From the NCBI GenBank assembly GCA_029747015.1, contig JAKOGI010000580.1:226001-290000 (forward strand): a stretch of DNA of 64,000 nt, written 5' to 3'. The position numbers were made by a program, and so were the translations under genes. Below the pieces are notes generated by a model. The model was not told the DNA's origin, made no database searches, and was given only the letters and a program-made list of their open reading frames with translations. The DNA is from Carnegiea gigantea. Taxonomy: Eukaryota; Streptophyta; Magnoliopsida; Caryophyllales; Cactaceae. Positions 34,839-45,609 of this stretch are shown here, piece after piece. Every line of letters begins with the position of its first letter. Position 1 is the first letter of the stretch.

Positions 34839-36484
34839 TGTTTGTGTAAAGAATATGCTATTCATACAATACCCTTATCCTTAATTTATGCTCGTAATAA
34901 TTGTTATTTTTAGATTTTTATTTGATTTTATTTTGTTTGTAGGTATCGAATAATTTGGAAAAAAAGGGCGAGAAAATGACGAAGAAATGCCAAAAATGAA
35001 GAATTGGGTCAAATTGACTCAAACGCGACAAAAATTAGTTAGCCCATTATCTGTTATAACCCAAAAGAAAGAAAAAAAAATAATAGTAAAATTGAAAAAA
35101 TCCCCTAGCCCACGCGCGCCCCACATGCCTCCTAACCCCCCTTTCACTTTCTCTCTCCTCTCTCGGTTCTCATCAACAAATAAGCCCGACAACCCCCCTA
35201 TATTCAATCGCATTTTTGGTGGCTTCTTTATCCTCTCGAACTCATCTCTCCCTCTCGATCTCGCTCTCAACCAGACATCTCTATCATCTTCCACCATCTT
35301 CATCCTCATCCAACATCGAAGCCCACTCCATAATCAGCCAGCACAGCATGCCCATCCACCGTCCACATCAGGCGCGAATCAAGGGCTGAGATTAAGGGGT
35401 TCGAGTATAAATTGAAGATGCGGTGCAATTATGTAGCATGGAGGTTTTAGTTTACATTTTTCAGGTTCAATTTAGGGTTTAGATCCAAAGTTTTCAGCTT
35501 AGATTAGAATTTAGATTTAAGGTTTAATTTTATGCTTTTGTTCATCGTTGACTTTCTTTGTTTGATTTCAATTTCTAGATTCGGTTTTTCATTGGACGTT
35601 TTGATGTTGCTAATTTCGATCTTGTTAGTTTGAGTTGAGTCTTTGATAGGAGCTTTGAATTCTGGGTTGAAGTTGCTGTTTAGGGGCTAGGGTGCCCTGT
35701 TTCGATCATCCACTCCACCAATATCATCGTCCCATGTACAAATTTTGAGTTTGAGTCTCCATATCTTGTAATACTCTTTGAATGTTGCTGGAAAAAAAAA
35801 ATCTGAAATTCCCCCCTGTTTCTGTTCTATCCTGTGCTAGCTAGCTGTTCTTGTTTGATTTCTTTTTTAGGGCTCTAAGTTCTGATGATAGGGTTGTTAA
35901 GATTCAACTAATTTTGTATCTGAGTTTTAGTTATTGTTTTGTCCCTTCCATTGAAGGTGCTCTGTTTTCCCCCTTCCTAATTGTGTTCTTTGGGGTTTTT
36001 GTTTTAGGTTTAGTGCTAATTGGTTTTACTTATCATCTCGTTCTCTTAATGTTAGCTATTTTGTTATCGTTAGCTAAAGGTGAGCTTAGGCCTCTGTCCT
36101 ATTCCCATCTCCCCTGCCATGCCTGCCTACTTCGTTTGATCTGCCCTCTCTACCTGTCTCTGTTCATTATTTCTCTGTTTTAATGGTATAGCCTCCATTT
36201 GGGTTAATTTAGTGCTGGATTGATTCTCATTTAATTGGAGTTGATATTATTGAATGTTGTATTTATGGGAGGTTGTGGTAGGGCAACTTTGGGTTATTCA
36301 ATAACTTTAAATTCATCTTAACTATGTTTGTAGATATAGTTATGGTTTGATCAAATGGGGAAATTATTTTGTTAGGTTCGTTTAACCTTGATCTCTTCCA
36401 TCGTCCCTGAGGAGACACACCCAAAAACTACGATGATAGTCGCATACTTGCGGCCTTATATTTTTTACTCAAAATTATCGTACA
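34839..36484 (+). repeat. array LTR 3 (shared by units 2 and 3)
   Basis: It starts TGTTTGTGTAAAGAATATGC and ends TTATCGTACA, flanked by a polypurine tract and a TGGCGCC primer site. At 1,646 bp it is one of the fuller copies. It contains an open 110-codon hydrophobic frame at 35851-36183 with counterparts in LTRs 2 and 4. Confidence 0.85.
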
Positions 36485-36724
36485 AGTTTTTGGCGCCATT
36501 GTCGAGACGGCGGCATCAGAGTTGGGTCACACTTTCTTTTTCTTTGTAGCTTTTTTATTTGTTGCACAATATTTATCTTGCATTCTTGATTTCGTTATTA
36601 AGTGTGACTTAGCTTAGTTATTTCTTGAAATCCAAAAAATTCCAAAAAATTAGAAAAAGTTAAAACTAGAAAAAAACTTGAAGAACCCCTAAAAATTAAA
36701 AATTTTCAAAAAATTTAAAAACAA

Positions 36725-38180
36725 ATGGCAAGTTTCTATTTCCCTCGGTTTGAGCATGAAATAGTTTGGCAATATTTGAGTGGATTCAATGAATTTCGTA
36801 CTTAATGCGTTGATCATTATTTGGAGAAATGGAAAATTCACCAAGTGATCTTTGAGGGTCTTAATGATGAATATAGGGGCCATGTTGAGACTATGCCCCC
36901 TGGGGGTTTGGATTATTTGTTCACTAAGACTCCTGATGAAATTTGGAATTTTTTCGAGAATTTGGCTCATGATGCAAGGGGGCATGACAATGCTAGAGAG
37001 ACCTTTAGTCACCCCTCTCCCGACCCTTACATGATGCATGTTGCACCTTTAGATGAGAGTCAATTTGGTGGTTTATCTTATGAGCACTCTTATGCTCCAT
37101 GTGATCCTATTTCATATGATTATTATGATGCCTTTGACCATGATGTTGATAGTTGTCCATTGCTTGGTAGACCACACAGATTAGAGGCATTGGTTGCCTT
37201 TAATAGGGATATTTACTTACAGAGTTTACTCCAGACTAACATTATTTTAGGTTCTCCTATACTTGAGGTTAGGTCTTTTGATGACTCTGATGTTAGGAGT
37301 GAGACACGATTCCTTTAGAGCATGATTGTTATGATCATACACATTCTAAAGACCTTGAGGTTTTGAGTGATTGCTCATCATCTTTTGCATCTCCCCTTGA
37401 GACTAGCACACCTTTGCACACCTATAGGATGTCCCTATTATCCCCGACTGGTCTCTTCCTTTGGCTCCCTTAGGAGAGCTAGAGAAGGGAGATGAATTTG
37501 AGACTGATGCTTGTTTAGATGATCAGTGCAGCATATTACTTGAGTCAAAGGATACTTTTTTAAAAGAGCATTCTTTTGATGAACCTTCTGATGTGGAGTT
37601 TAGTAAGGTTTCACCTCACCACGAGCTTCTTGATCCCTTTTCAATGAGTCTTCCCCTGACTTTGCTCTCTCCCCTCCTATTTCATCCCTTTCTTATCCCC
37701 TCACCATTTTTCCTTCTTTAGACCTTCCTGAGTCTATTTTTATAGTGTCTGAGACTTTTGTGCTTGGTCGTCCTTGTTTAGATCAGACTTGATGATAGTG
37801 ATATAGATGGAGTCGAGGGTCACTTTGAGGTGAAGGACTTGACTTTAGGCTATTCTTTGAGCCTTGATTTTCGTATTTCCTTTGATTAGCCTCGCTTTGG
37901 TCCTCTTCCCTCCCCTTTTAGAGATTATGTGTTTCAGTTTGATCATTCAAACCACTCTCGATGGTGTATGCATTCATATAGCCATATCTTTGTTAGACCA
38001 TTAACTTACGCATCTGATTTTACGTATACATATCTCTCTTCTTATTGGGCCGAGAGCTTTGATTAGCTCAACGGAGCATTGAGCTGCATTGGCTCCACGT
38101 CTTGTTTCTAACTATTTGCATTTCTGCGAGGATTGTGCTCGATTATTTGACACGCGCTTCGAGCTTTGGTTGGTTGTGAT
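36725..38180 (+). pseudogene. gag-like gene, array unit 3 (best preserved)
   Basis: ATG at 36725 (MASFYFPRFEHEIVW). The nonsense codon at 36803 is the one shared by all units. The same frame then stays open from 36806 to 37318 (including MEKWKIHQVIFEGLNDEYRG, KTPDEIWNFFENLAHDARG and FDHDVDSCPLLGRPHRLEAL). A frameshift near 37310 is followed by the acidic part at 37461-37721. Later frames are broken by small deletions (for example near 37790 and 38080). It is the best copy for defining the protein. The first frame would be about 190 codons if the nonsense codon were ignored. Confidence 0.68.
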
Positions 38181-38579
38181 ATGAGTAGTGGCTTATGAGT
38201 TGTGATGGAGTGGCTGATACTCCACGGTCCTCCTCGATACCTTCTAAGCAAGGCGGCTAGTTTGGGTGCAATTAGTACCCAACCTACTATGATCGTTCCA
38301 CCCCCTTCCCTACTCTCCTTTTTCATTTCTTTTCTTTCTTTTTGTACTTAGTTGTGGATATTTAGGATTGTCTTCTTTTCTTTTCATACTTAGTTGTGGA
38401 TATTTAAGACTGTGATTATGTGGATGATCGATCTTGAGGAGCAATTTGGCATTTATTAAGTCGTGTTAACTATGATCACCCTTAGTTGTTGTGTGTTTTG
38501 TTTTGTGAATAGTTGTTAGTTGTGGATATCTAAGATTGCGAAAAGTTGTTGATATCTAGGATTGTTCTTGTGCATGTTT

Positions 38580-39290
38580 CAGTTATGCGCATTTTTGTTT
38601 CCTTGGTTTTGTAAGTTTTGTTTTTCTTTGACTTTTTTTTGTTTAATATTTTGGTTTTGTTTTAGTTATGTGCGTTCTGTTTTTGTTTTAGCGTTTTAGT
38701 GGTTTTGCTTTGGTTTTGTATTTTGTTTTTCTTTTCTTTTGAGTCTTGTTTTGTTTCAGTTGTTTCTCTTTTCTTTTATCTTGTATCTGGTAGTTTCTTG
38801 CTATGTTAGCTATTTTTGTTTTTTGTTTTTTGGATGTTTTAGTTGTGTTTTGTGTATTGGTGGTATGTTTTTGTAAATAGGTGATTAGTGCTTCCTTTTT
38901 ACTGCATGGGTTTTTCATTTCTTTTTTATCTAGGGTTTCTTTTTGTTTTGCTTTGTGTTTAGTAGGTCCTTGGTCTTGTTTTGTTTTCATTTTGGTGATT
39001 ATGTGTGTTTTGGTCTACTTTTGTTTTGGTTTGACTTGGTTTGGTTCGGTTTAGGTCTTGGTCTTGGTTTTGTTTTGTTTTAAAGTTGGTTTGTTTTTGC
39101 TTTCTTGTTTAATTTTGATTTTGGTGACTTTGATTTGATTTTTGGTTTGTTTTTTATTTGCTTTCTTTTGTGATTTTGCTTTTTGGTTTTTCTAGATTTT
39201 TGTGTTTGGTTTTGTTTTGGTTTTAGCTGTGGTTGTGATTTTGATTTTGGTGGTTTTAGTTTTTGGTTTTGCTTTTGATTTTCGTCATGA
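38580..39290 (+). repeat. G/T-rich low-complexity tract, array unit 3
   Basis: Same TTTTG/GGTTTTG-rich tract as in the other units. Just right of it, near 39363, about 65 bp carrying the CCACAATGAGGACATTGTGA block is deleted in this unit only. Confidence 0.8.
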
Positions 39291-40483
39291 CCTAGTTTGT
39301 ATATGCTTGTGACATTATGTTGGTTTTACGATTGTATAGCTTATGTAATTGCTTTTTGGCACCTTATATATTTTTTGAAAATTTTCAAAATCCAAAAGAT
39401 TTTCTTTTTCTTTTGGGGTTTTGTGTGCTTTCTTAGGCGATTGTATTTCCATGTTGCTAGGTTACTAAGTTATATGTAAATAAAGTTTGCATGATGAGAT
39501 GTCTAGTTGAGAATGTAGATTCGATTTTTCATAATAACCATGTCTTTTATTTGTGATTTTGTGCTACCTTGTGCACTTTTCCATCAATTCTTAAGGTCTT
39601 GTTGTTAAGTTGGCATGTGAACTCTTTGTTTGCCGAAATTACCTTTTGAGCTCCTGAAAACTGCCCAAAAAAAAAGAAAAAAGTAAAAGCCTAAAAAGTG
39701 AATAAAACCCAAGCACCAATGTTCATAGCTACTATCTTTATTTCATATCTTTAATTGGCTTAAAAATGTGTTATTTTACCTAATTTCACATCTGTTTGGG
39801 TAATGAAATAAGTACTTTGCACAATTGAATAAAATCCCTTTTTAGGGAAGGCCTTTTTAAGGCCCGAATATTTAGAAGTCAAGCGAGTTTAGAGTGTGTG
39901 CGTTATTATTCTTGAAAAAAAATGAAAAAGCATGAAAAAAGGGAAAAAAGGAGCAAATAAGGCAATTCGGCAAGGAAACGGGGATCATGTCAACATTAGC
40001 AACTTGATTCATAAGAATTGATACACATTAGCACATGAATCAAGATGTACATATTATTGCATATTGTGTGTGGGTTGAAAAATGAGAGTCGAAATGCTTC
40101 TTTTAACTTAGATATCTTCTAATTATACATTTTATTTGTACATAGTTTGGTGACTTGGTTACTATGGTGTTGCAATTCCTTAGACTGTGTACATGATTTC
40201 CCCATTACTGGTACATGTACTTTTGTTTTGGAAAAAAAAAAAAACAAAAAAGATTTTTCTTTGTTCCTGAAATGATTTTGTGGGTGTTTCACTTGAAAAC
40301 CTTCACAAGACCTCACTCGCCCACTTGGAAAACCGAGGGGTTTAAAGGGCTTGTTGCATACGCTAAATCAACTATAATTCCTACGAAAGTGAGTTAGGAA
40401 GTTCTTTTTCTTATTTTCTATTTCTTTTTAGGTAGTTTAGTTGTTTTATCTGAGGACGACCAAAATCTTGGTGTGGGGCTATT
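39291..40483 (+). other. 3' non-coding part and polypurine tract, array unit 3
   Basis: Counterpart of 33591-34838, with the A-rich runs and the GGGATCATGTCAACATTAGC phrase (39981). It ends AAAATCTTGGTGTGGGG before LTR 4. Confidence 0.7.
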
Positions 40484-41930
40484 TGTTTGCGCCAAAAATA
40501 TGCTATTTATACAATACCCTTATGCTTAATTTATGCTGGTAATAATTATTATTTTTAGATTTTTATCTGATTTTAGTTTATTTGTAAGTATTGAATAATG
40601 TAGGGAAAAAAGGCGAGACAAAGATGAAGAAATGCTAAAATGAAGAATTGGGCCAAATTGACTTAAACTCGAAAAAATTTCATTGGCCATTATATGTTAT
40701 AACCCCTAAGAAAGAAAAAAAATAAAAGGAAAACTGAAAAAATCCCCCAGCCCACGCGCGCCTCACATGCCTCCTAACCCCCCTTTCACTTTCTCTCTCC
40801 TCTCTCGGTTCGCATCAGCAAAGAAGCCCGACAACCCCCCTACCTTCACCCCCATTCTCCATGGCTTCTTTATCCTCTCAAACTCATCTCTCTATCTCGA
40901 TCTCGCTCTCAACCAGATATCTCCATCATCTTCTACCATCTTCATCCTCATCCAACGTAGAAGCCCACTCCATAATTAGCTGGCTCAGCACGCCCATCCA
41001 CTGTCCACATTACGCGCGAATCAAGGGCTGAGATTTAAGGGTTCGAGTATAAATTGAAGATGCGGTGCAATTAGGCAGAATTGAGGTTTTAGTTTATGTT
41101 TTTCAGGTTCAATTTAGGGTTTAGATTCAAACTTTTCAACTTCGATTAGAATTTAGATTTTAGGGTTTAATTTTATGCTTTTGTTCATCTTTGAATTTCT
41201 CTGTCTGATTTCAATTTCTAGATTCGGTTTTTCATTGGATGTTTTGATGTAATTAATTTTGTTCTTGTTAGTTTGAGTTGAGTATTTGATAGTAGCTTTG
41301 AATTCTAGGTTGATGTTGCTATTTCGGGGCTAGGATGCCCTGTTTTAATCCTCTGCTCCACCAATATCATCGTCCCATGGTTGCAAATTCTGGGTTTGAT
41401 GCTCCATCTCTTGTAATGCTGTTTGAATGTTGATGAAAAAAAAATTCGAAAGTCCCCCCTGTTTCTGTTCTGTCTTACGCTAGCTTGCTGTTCTTATTTA
41501 ATTTCTGTTTTAGGGCTCTAAGTTATGATGATAGGGTTGATAAGATTCAACTGACTTTGTACTCGAGTTTTAGTTGTTGTTTTGCCCCTTCCATTGAAGG
41601 TGCTCTGTTTTTCCCCTTCCTAATTGTGTTCTTTCGGGTTTTTGTTTTTGGTTTAGTGCTAATTGCTTTTAATTATCATCTCGTTCTCTTAGTTTTTGCT
41701 ATTTTGTTATCATTAGCTAGAAATGAGCTTAGGCCTCTGTCCTATTCCCCTCTCCCATGCCTTGCCTCCCTACTTTGTTTGAACTATCATCTCTGCCTGT
41801 CTCTGTTCGTTGTTTCTCTGTTTTAATGGTATAGCACTCATTTGGGTTATGTTAGTGTTGGAGTGATTCTCATTTGATTGGAGTTGATATTATTGCATGT
41901 TGGATTTACGGGAAGTGGTGGTAGGGAAAC
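40484..41930 (+). repeat. array LTR 4, left part (shared by units 3 and 4)
   Basis: It starts TGTTTGCGCCAAAAATATGC. It breaks off at GTAGGGAAAC, where the LARD is inserted, and continues at 52369 (TTTAGGTTTATTC). The last five bases, GAAAC, are the target duplication. An open hydrophobic frame of 113 codons lies at 41485-41826. Confidence 0.88.
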
Positions 41931-41973
41931 TATAACGTCCGAGATTTTTATCCCCTTCATTAAGGCGTTTACG

Positions 41974-41997
41974 CTATTTTATAGCGTTATAAAATAG
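41974..41997. repeat. perfect inverted repeat near LARD 5' LTR start
   Basis: CTATTTTATA-GCGT-TATAAAATAG: 10-bp arms, 4-bp loop. The 3' LTR copy (about 48588-48611) has one T-to-C change in the left arm. The arms contain TATAAAA on both strands. Confidence 0.8.
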
Positions 41998-42187
41998 TAT
42001 TTTCGATAGATTGAAATAATATCGATGTGCCTGCTTGAGTACTGTTTTTATTGAGAAGAATATTATTCTTATTCTACTATTATTGAAGGTTATTATCGGG
42101 CACTACATTGAGTAGATTCCCGAATATGGCTGGACTGGCAAGCCTTGATATTAGTTCTGTAATTTATTGAATCGAACATTGGGAATA

Positions 42188-42304
42188 AATTATGATGGGA
42201 CAAGTGGATAAGCTCGTATTAATTATGATGTGACAAGTGGATAAGCTCATATTAATTATGATGTGACAAATGGTTAAGCTCATATTAATTATGATATAAC
42301 GAGG
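42188..42304 (+). promoter_or_regulatory. three 33-bp direct repeats upstream of the likely LTR promoter
   Basis: Units of 33 bp beginning AATTATGATGTGACAAGTGG and ending GCTCRTATT at 42188, 42221 and 42254, then a partial unit at 42287. They sit just upstream of a TAAAAATTTAAAG stretch (42345-42357) that could be the core promoter. Direct repeats in this position act as enhancers in many LTRs; that role is inferred. The same set is at 48802-48918. Confidence 0.5.
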
Positions 42305-42354
42305 TAATTATCCACAACAAAAGGAAAAAAGGAAAAAGAAAAAAATAAAAATTT

Positions 42355-42780
42355 AAAGGGGTGGAAGCCCCTGTCTCTGGAAAAAAGGGAGAGAGAATCG
42401 CGAAGTGGGGGGCTCTTCGACCCCTGGCCCACGACCCCTGGCCCACGACCCCCACACACACTCACACCGGGAGAGAGAGACAGAGAGGAGGTGGGCAGCC
42501 AGCGACCGGCCGACGTGTGCGGGGCCGTCCCACACCCCGACCGTCCCTTGACCGGCCAGCGAGAGAGAGCCAGACAGCAGAGAAGGGAGCCGTCGGTCAA
42601 GGTCTGGGGGCCCCGACCCCTCGCGACTGCCACCAGCACGGCCGGCCTCGCCGGACGCCGGCGACACGGCGGTGAACGGAGTAGGCCGAGGAAGAGAAAG
42701 GCAACAGCAACGGAAGGAACCGAGCCCACACCGAACCAACCCAAGCCAAGCCCTAAAACGGGTCCCTTAGCTTGGATTCA
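42355..42780. other. GC-rich block inside the LARD 5' LTR
   Basis: About 425 bp rich in G and C in an otherwise AT-rich LTR, with words such as CCGACCGTCCCTTGACCGGCC and GCCCACGACCCC (the latter duplicated at 42425-42450). Open frames on both strands (42289-42744, 42361-42675, 42491-42814) result from the composition, with no recognisable product. The position suggests transcribed leader (R/U5) or a captured fragment. The counterpart is at 48970-49390. Confidence 0.55.
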
Positions 42781-42953
42781 AGGTGGGTCCCCTCTTCCTC
42801 CTATTTATTGCTAATTTCGATGCAATTTATTGATTATTGATTATAGTTCGTTCCGGTTGAAGTCGAGCAGATTATCAGTGATTTAAGCAAATTATAGCGT
42901 AAATTGAATGATACTATATGCATATATATATATATTAGTCGTACTGAACTAAA

Positions 42954-43400
42954 GTTTATCGATTATATATAGTTTATCGACTATATGTCGTTTATCGCTT
43001 ATATAGTTTATCGATTATATGAACTTTATTGAGTATATCAAGTCTATCGATTATATAGGTTATCGATTATATGAAATTCATTTAAAGTTTACCGATTGTA
43101 TATAGTTTATCGATTATATGTCGTTTATCAATTATATAAAGTTTATCGATTACATAAAGTCTATTGATTATATGAAGTTTATCGGTTACATGAAGTTTAT
43201 TGATTATATGAAGTTTATTGATTATACGAAGTTTATTGATTATATGAAGTTTATTCATTATATAATCGATTATATGAAACCTATCGATTATATATGTTTA
43301 TCGATTATACGTGATTTATCAATTATATGAGATTTATCAACCATATAAAGTTTACCGATTACATGAAGTTTATCGAGTATATGTAATTTATCGATTATGC
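42954..43400 (+). repeat. 18-bp tandem array (ATCGATTATA type), LARD 5' LTR
   Basis: Repeats of roughly GTTTATCGATTATATGAA with a core ATCGAT palindrome, about two dozen diverged copies. The 18-bp period keeps one frame open (43118-43330, repeating KFIDYM), which is not evidence of a protein. The equivalent is at 49558-50000. Confidence 0.8.
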
Positions 43401-43811
43401 GTATATATTACAGTGAATGTTGAAATTAATTGCAATCGTGTGGATTGCGTTATGATGTTGAGAATCGGTTGGTAAAACGATTTTATGACGTGATCATACA
43501 TGCTATGTGAAACCTTTTCCCTGAATTAAGGAATGCGCGAGATGGCGTTGATGTCAAGTTTTAGAGATCTTTAAAAGTCCATAAACGCTTATTCGCACGA
43601 TTTCAAAGCGTTTCTAAATGTTTATTTATTGCCTGTTTTAATTGACAAGTCATTGGTCATGAGATAATCTTAAATTACCGGGCTGCTTAATTGAATAAGG
43701 TAGACGGCCAGCTAACAGGTCTAGGAATCCTTTAATAAAGGGCTTAATTCTTAAGCGTCCGATTATGCTGTATCCATTGCTATTATTGAAGATTACATGA
43801 GTAATTCAATT

Positions 43812-44040
43812 TCAATGTGCATTGTTTTGCCAGAAGGCAGAAATGCAAGTTCAATGTTCATTGTTCTGCCAGAAGGCAGAAATTCAAGGGTCAATGTTCA
43901 TCGCCTGCCATAAGGCAGAAATGCAAGTTCAATGTTCATTGTTCTACCAGAAGGCAGGAACTCAAGGTTCAATGTTCATTGTTCTGCCAGAAGGCAGAAA
44001 TTCAAGTTCAGTGATTCAATGTTTTACCAGAAGGCAGAGA
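43812..44040 (+). repeat. 39-bp tandem array with hairpin core, LARD 5' LTR, 6 units
   Basis: Units follow TTCAATGTTCATTGTTCTGCC-AGAA-GGCAGAAATGCAAG. Each holds the inverted repeat CTGCC/GGCAG around a 4-base loop. I count six units here and ten in the 3' LTR. Frames of 65 and 98 codons across it are by-products of a period divisible by three. Confidence 0.8.
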
Positions 44041-44479
44041 ATGCAAAGTTCAATAATTCAGTCATTCAAAGTTCAAAGTTTCATAGTTCTGTTAATAGGC
44101 ATAAGTTTTAAAGTTTAATAGTTTAGTCAATAGGAAGAAAATTCAAAATGCATATGTCCTATAGTTCTGCCAACCAGAGGTAGACTCACAGTCACATGTT
44201 ATAAGGCCGTTAACTAGTAGAAAAATCAGGCCAAGGAGACTTCCAGTGCATATGATGGTTTATAAAGCATCATACTTTTAATAAACAAACATGTGATTTA
44301 AAGCAGAGTCCAGTGAAATTCAAAGGTTATATGGCTATATTATTGGTTCACTACCCACATGACATGGTTATATGTTCTATCTTATGATTACTATTCTACG
44401 TCTTATCAAAGAAACCTACTCATGCATGTAGATTGTTGCTATATCGTATAGTGAAATCAATAAACGTTCAGCGTAATAT

Positions 44480-44705
44480 TCAGTGTCCAATGTCTAGGGT
44501 TCAATGTTCAATGTTTAATAATCAACGTCCACTGGGTGTTGTTCACAGTTTTTACGAATTCATAGTTCATACGAATTTAATGTTCCATGGCCAATGTTCA
44601 AGGTGCAATGTCTAATGTTCAATGTTCATTATTTATTGTTCAACGTGCAAAGTTTAATATTCAGTGTTCATTGTTTATTGATCAATGTGCAATGTTAACA
44701 TTCAA
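44480..44705 (+). repeat. short GTTCAATGT repeat zone, LARD 5' LTR
   Basis: Irregular copies of TTCAATGT, TTCAATGTTTA and TTCATTGTTTA over 225 bp. The word is the same as the first half of the 39-bp unit, so the two arrays probably share an origin. The counterpart is at 51240-51470. Confidence 0.65.
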
Positions 44706-45609
44706 TGCGTTTTAATGACTCTTTACGTTATAGATTATATGAAATGAAATAAGCCTTTCATAACAGAAATCCCAACAAGTGATGTTTTAAGGGTTAAAAC
44801 CCTTTCTTTTCATTGAATTTAAGAGTTTATATGAATTTCTTATGGTAAGTTTATTGAGCATGGCTATTTTAGAGTTTAAGCTGTTGGAGCGACTGCTATT
44901 TCCCTTGCTTCGCTTCGTGGTTTAAATACACTGCAAGGTAAGTGAGTTCTTCGAGGAAAGGAATTACGAACAACTTTGTAAGTTATTCTTGCATTTAAAG
45001 TATTGTTTTGGGAGAGGGGTTATCCACTGAGCGATTGTTGCTCATTCCCATCTATTATTATTGTTCCCTTCCCAGGTTTATGAAATATCAGGTAAAGGTC
45101 GGGCCAAGTAAGCCGAGATGGATTACTGCTGTCCTAGGAATAAAGCTACATGCATTTCATGTGAGCTGTAAGTTGTATTATGATGTATGGTTTACTGTTA
45201 TGTAATTTAAGTCCATGTGTGCCTGTGTTGCATATCATCTAGAGTCGCTCCGTACGGCCATGTGAGCCGATCATCGTTTAGCTAAGGTTGTTTATAGTTG
45301 GGATGTAACCCCAGTACTCCGGTCATGTGGTCCGTAGAGTTGTACTTTTATTGTTCCATTGTTTTAGTATTGAGCCGCGCTGGTTGTTATGCCCCGGGCA
45401 GGTGGCCCGTAGAGCTGTGAACTCCGGCGGGTAGCCATTGTGTTGATTTTATTATTGCGTTTAATTGCAGGGAATTTAATGTAAGGCTTTAAGCCTGGGA
45501 AACGGTCAGTTTTCAGAAGAAACTCTGTCCGTTTCGTCTTAGAATTTAAAAAAAAAAAAAAAACAAAGTATAACGTTAACACTCCTAACCTAGGGTTGGG
45601 CGCGTTACA

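Larger units (their letters stand above)
41931..45609 (+). repeat. 5' LTR of the LARD
   Basis: It starts TATAACGTCCGAG (TG changed to TA) and ends GGGCGCGTTACA. Internal features in order: a perfect 10-bp inverted repeat at 41974-41997, three 33-bp direct repeats (42188-42286), an A-rich then GC-rich block (42305-42780), an 18-bp ATCGATTATA array (42954-43400), a 39-bp array (43812-44040), and a GTTCAATGT array (44480-44705). The first 83 bases differ from the 3' LTR at seven places, all transitions. Confidence 0.88.

Noticed and set aside
42289..42814. Long overlapping frames on both strands in the GC-rich LTR block (also 48903-49424)
   Set aside because: High GC content removes stop codons in several frames at once; both strands are open and no motif is recognisable.
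43118..43330. Frame repeating KFIDYM (also 49724-49936)
   Set aside because: Product of an 18-bp tandem repeat, not a gene.
43812..44040. Repeats resembling a CRISPR array
   Set aside because: Units are contiguous, without unique spacers, inside an LTR, and duplicated in the partner LTR; the DNA is from a plant.
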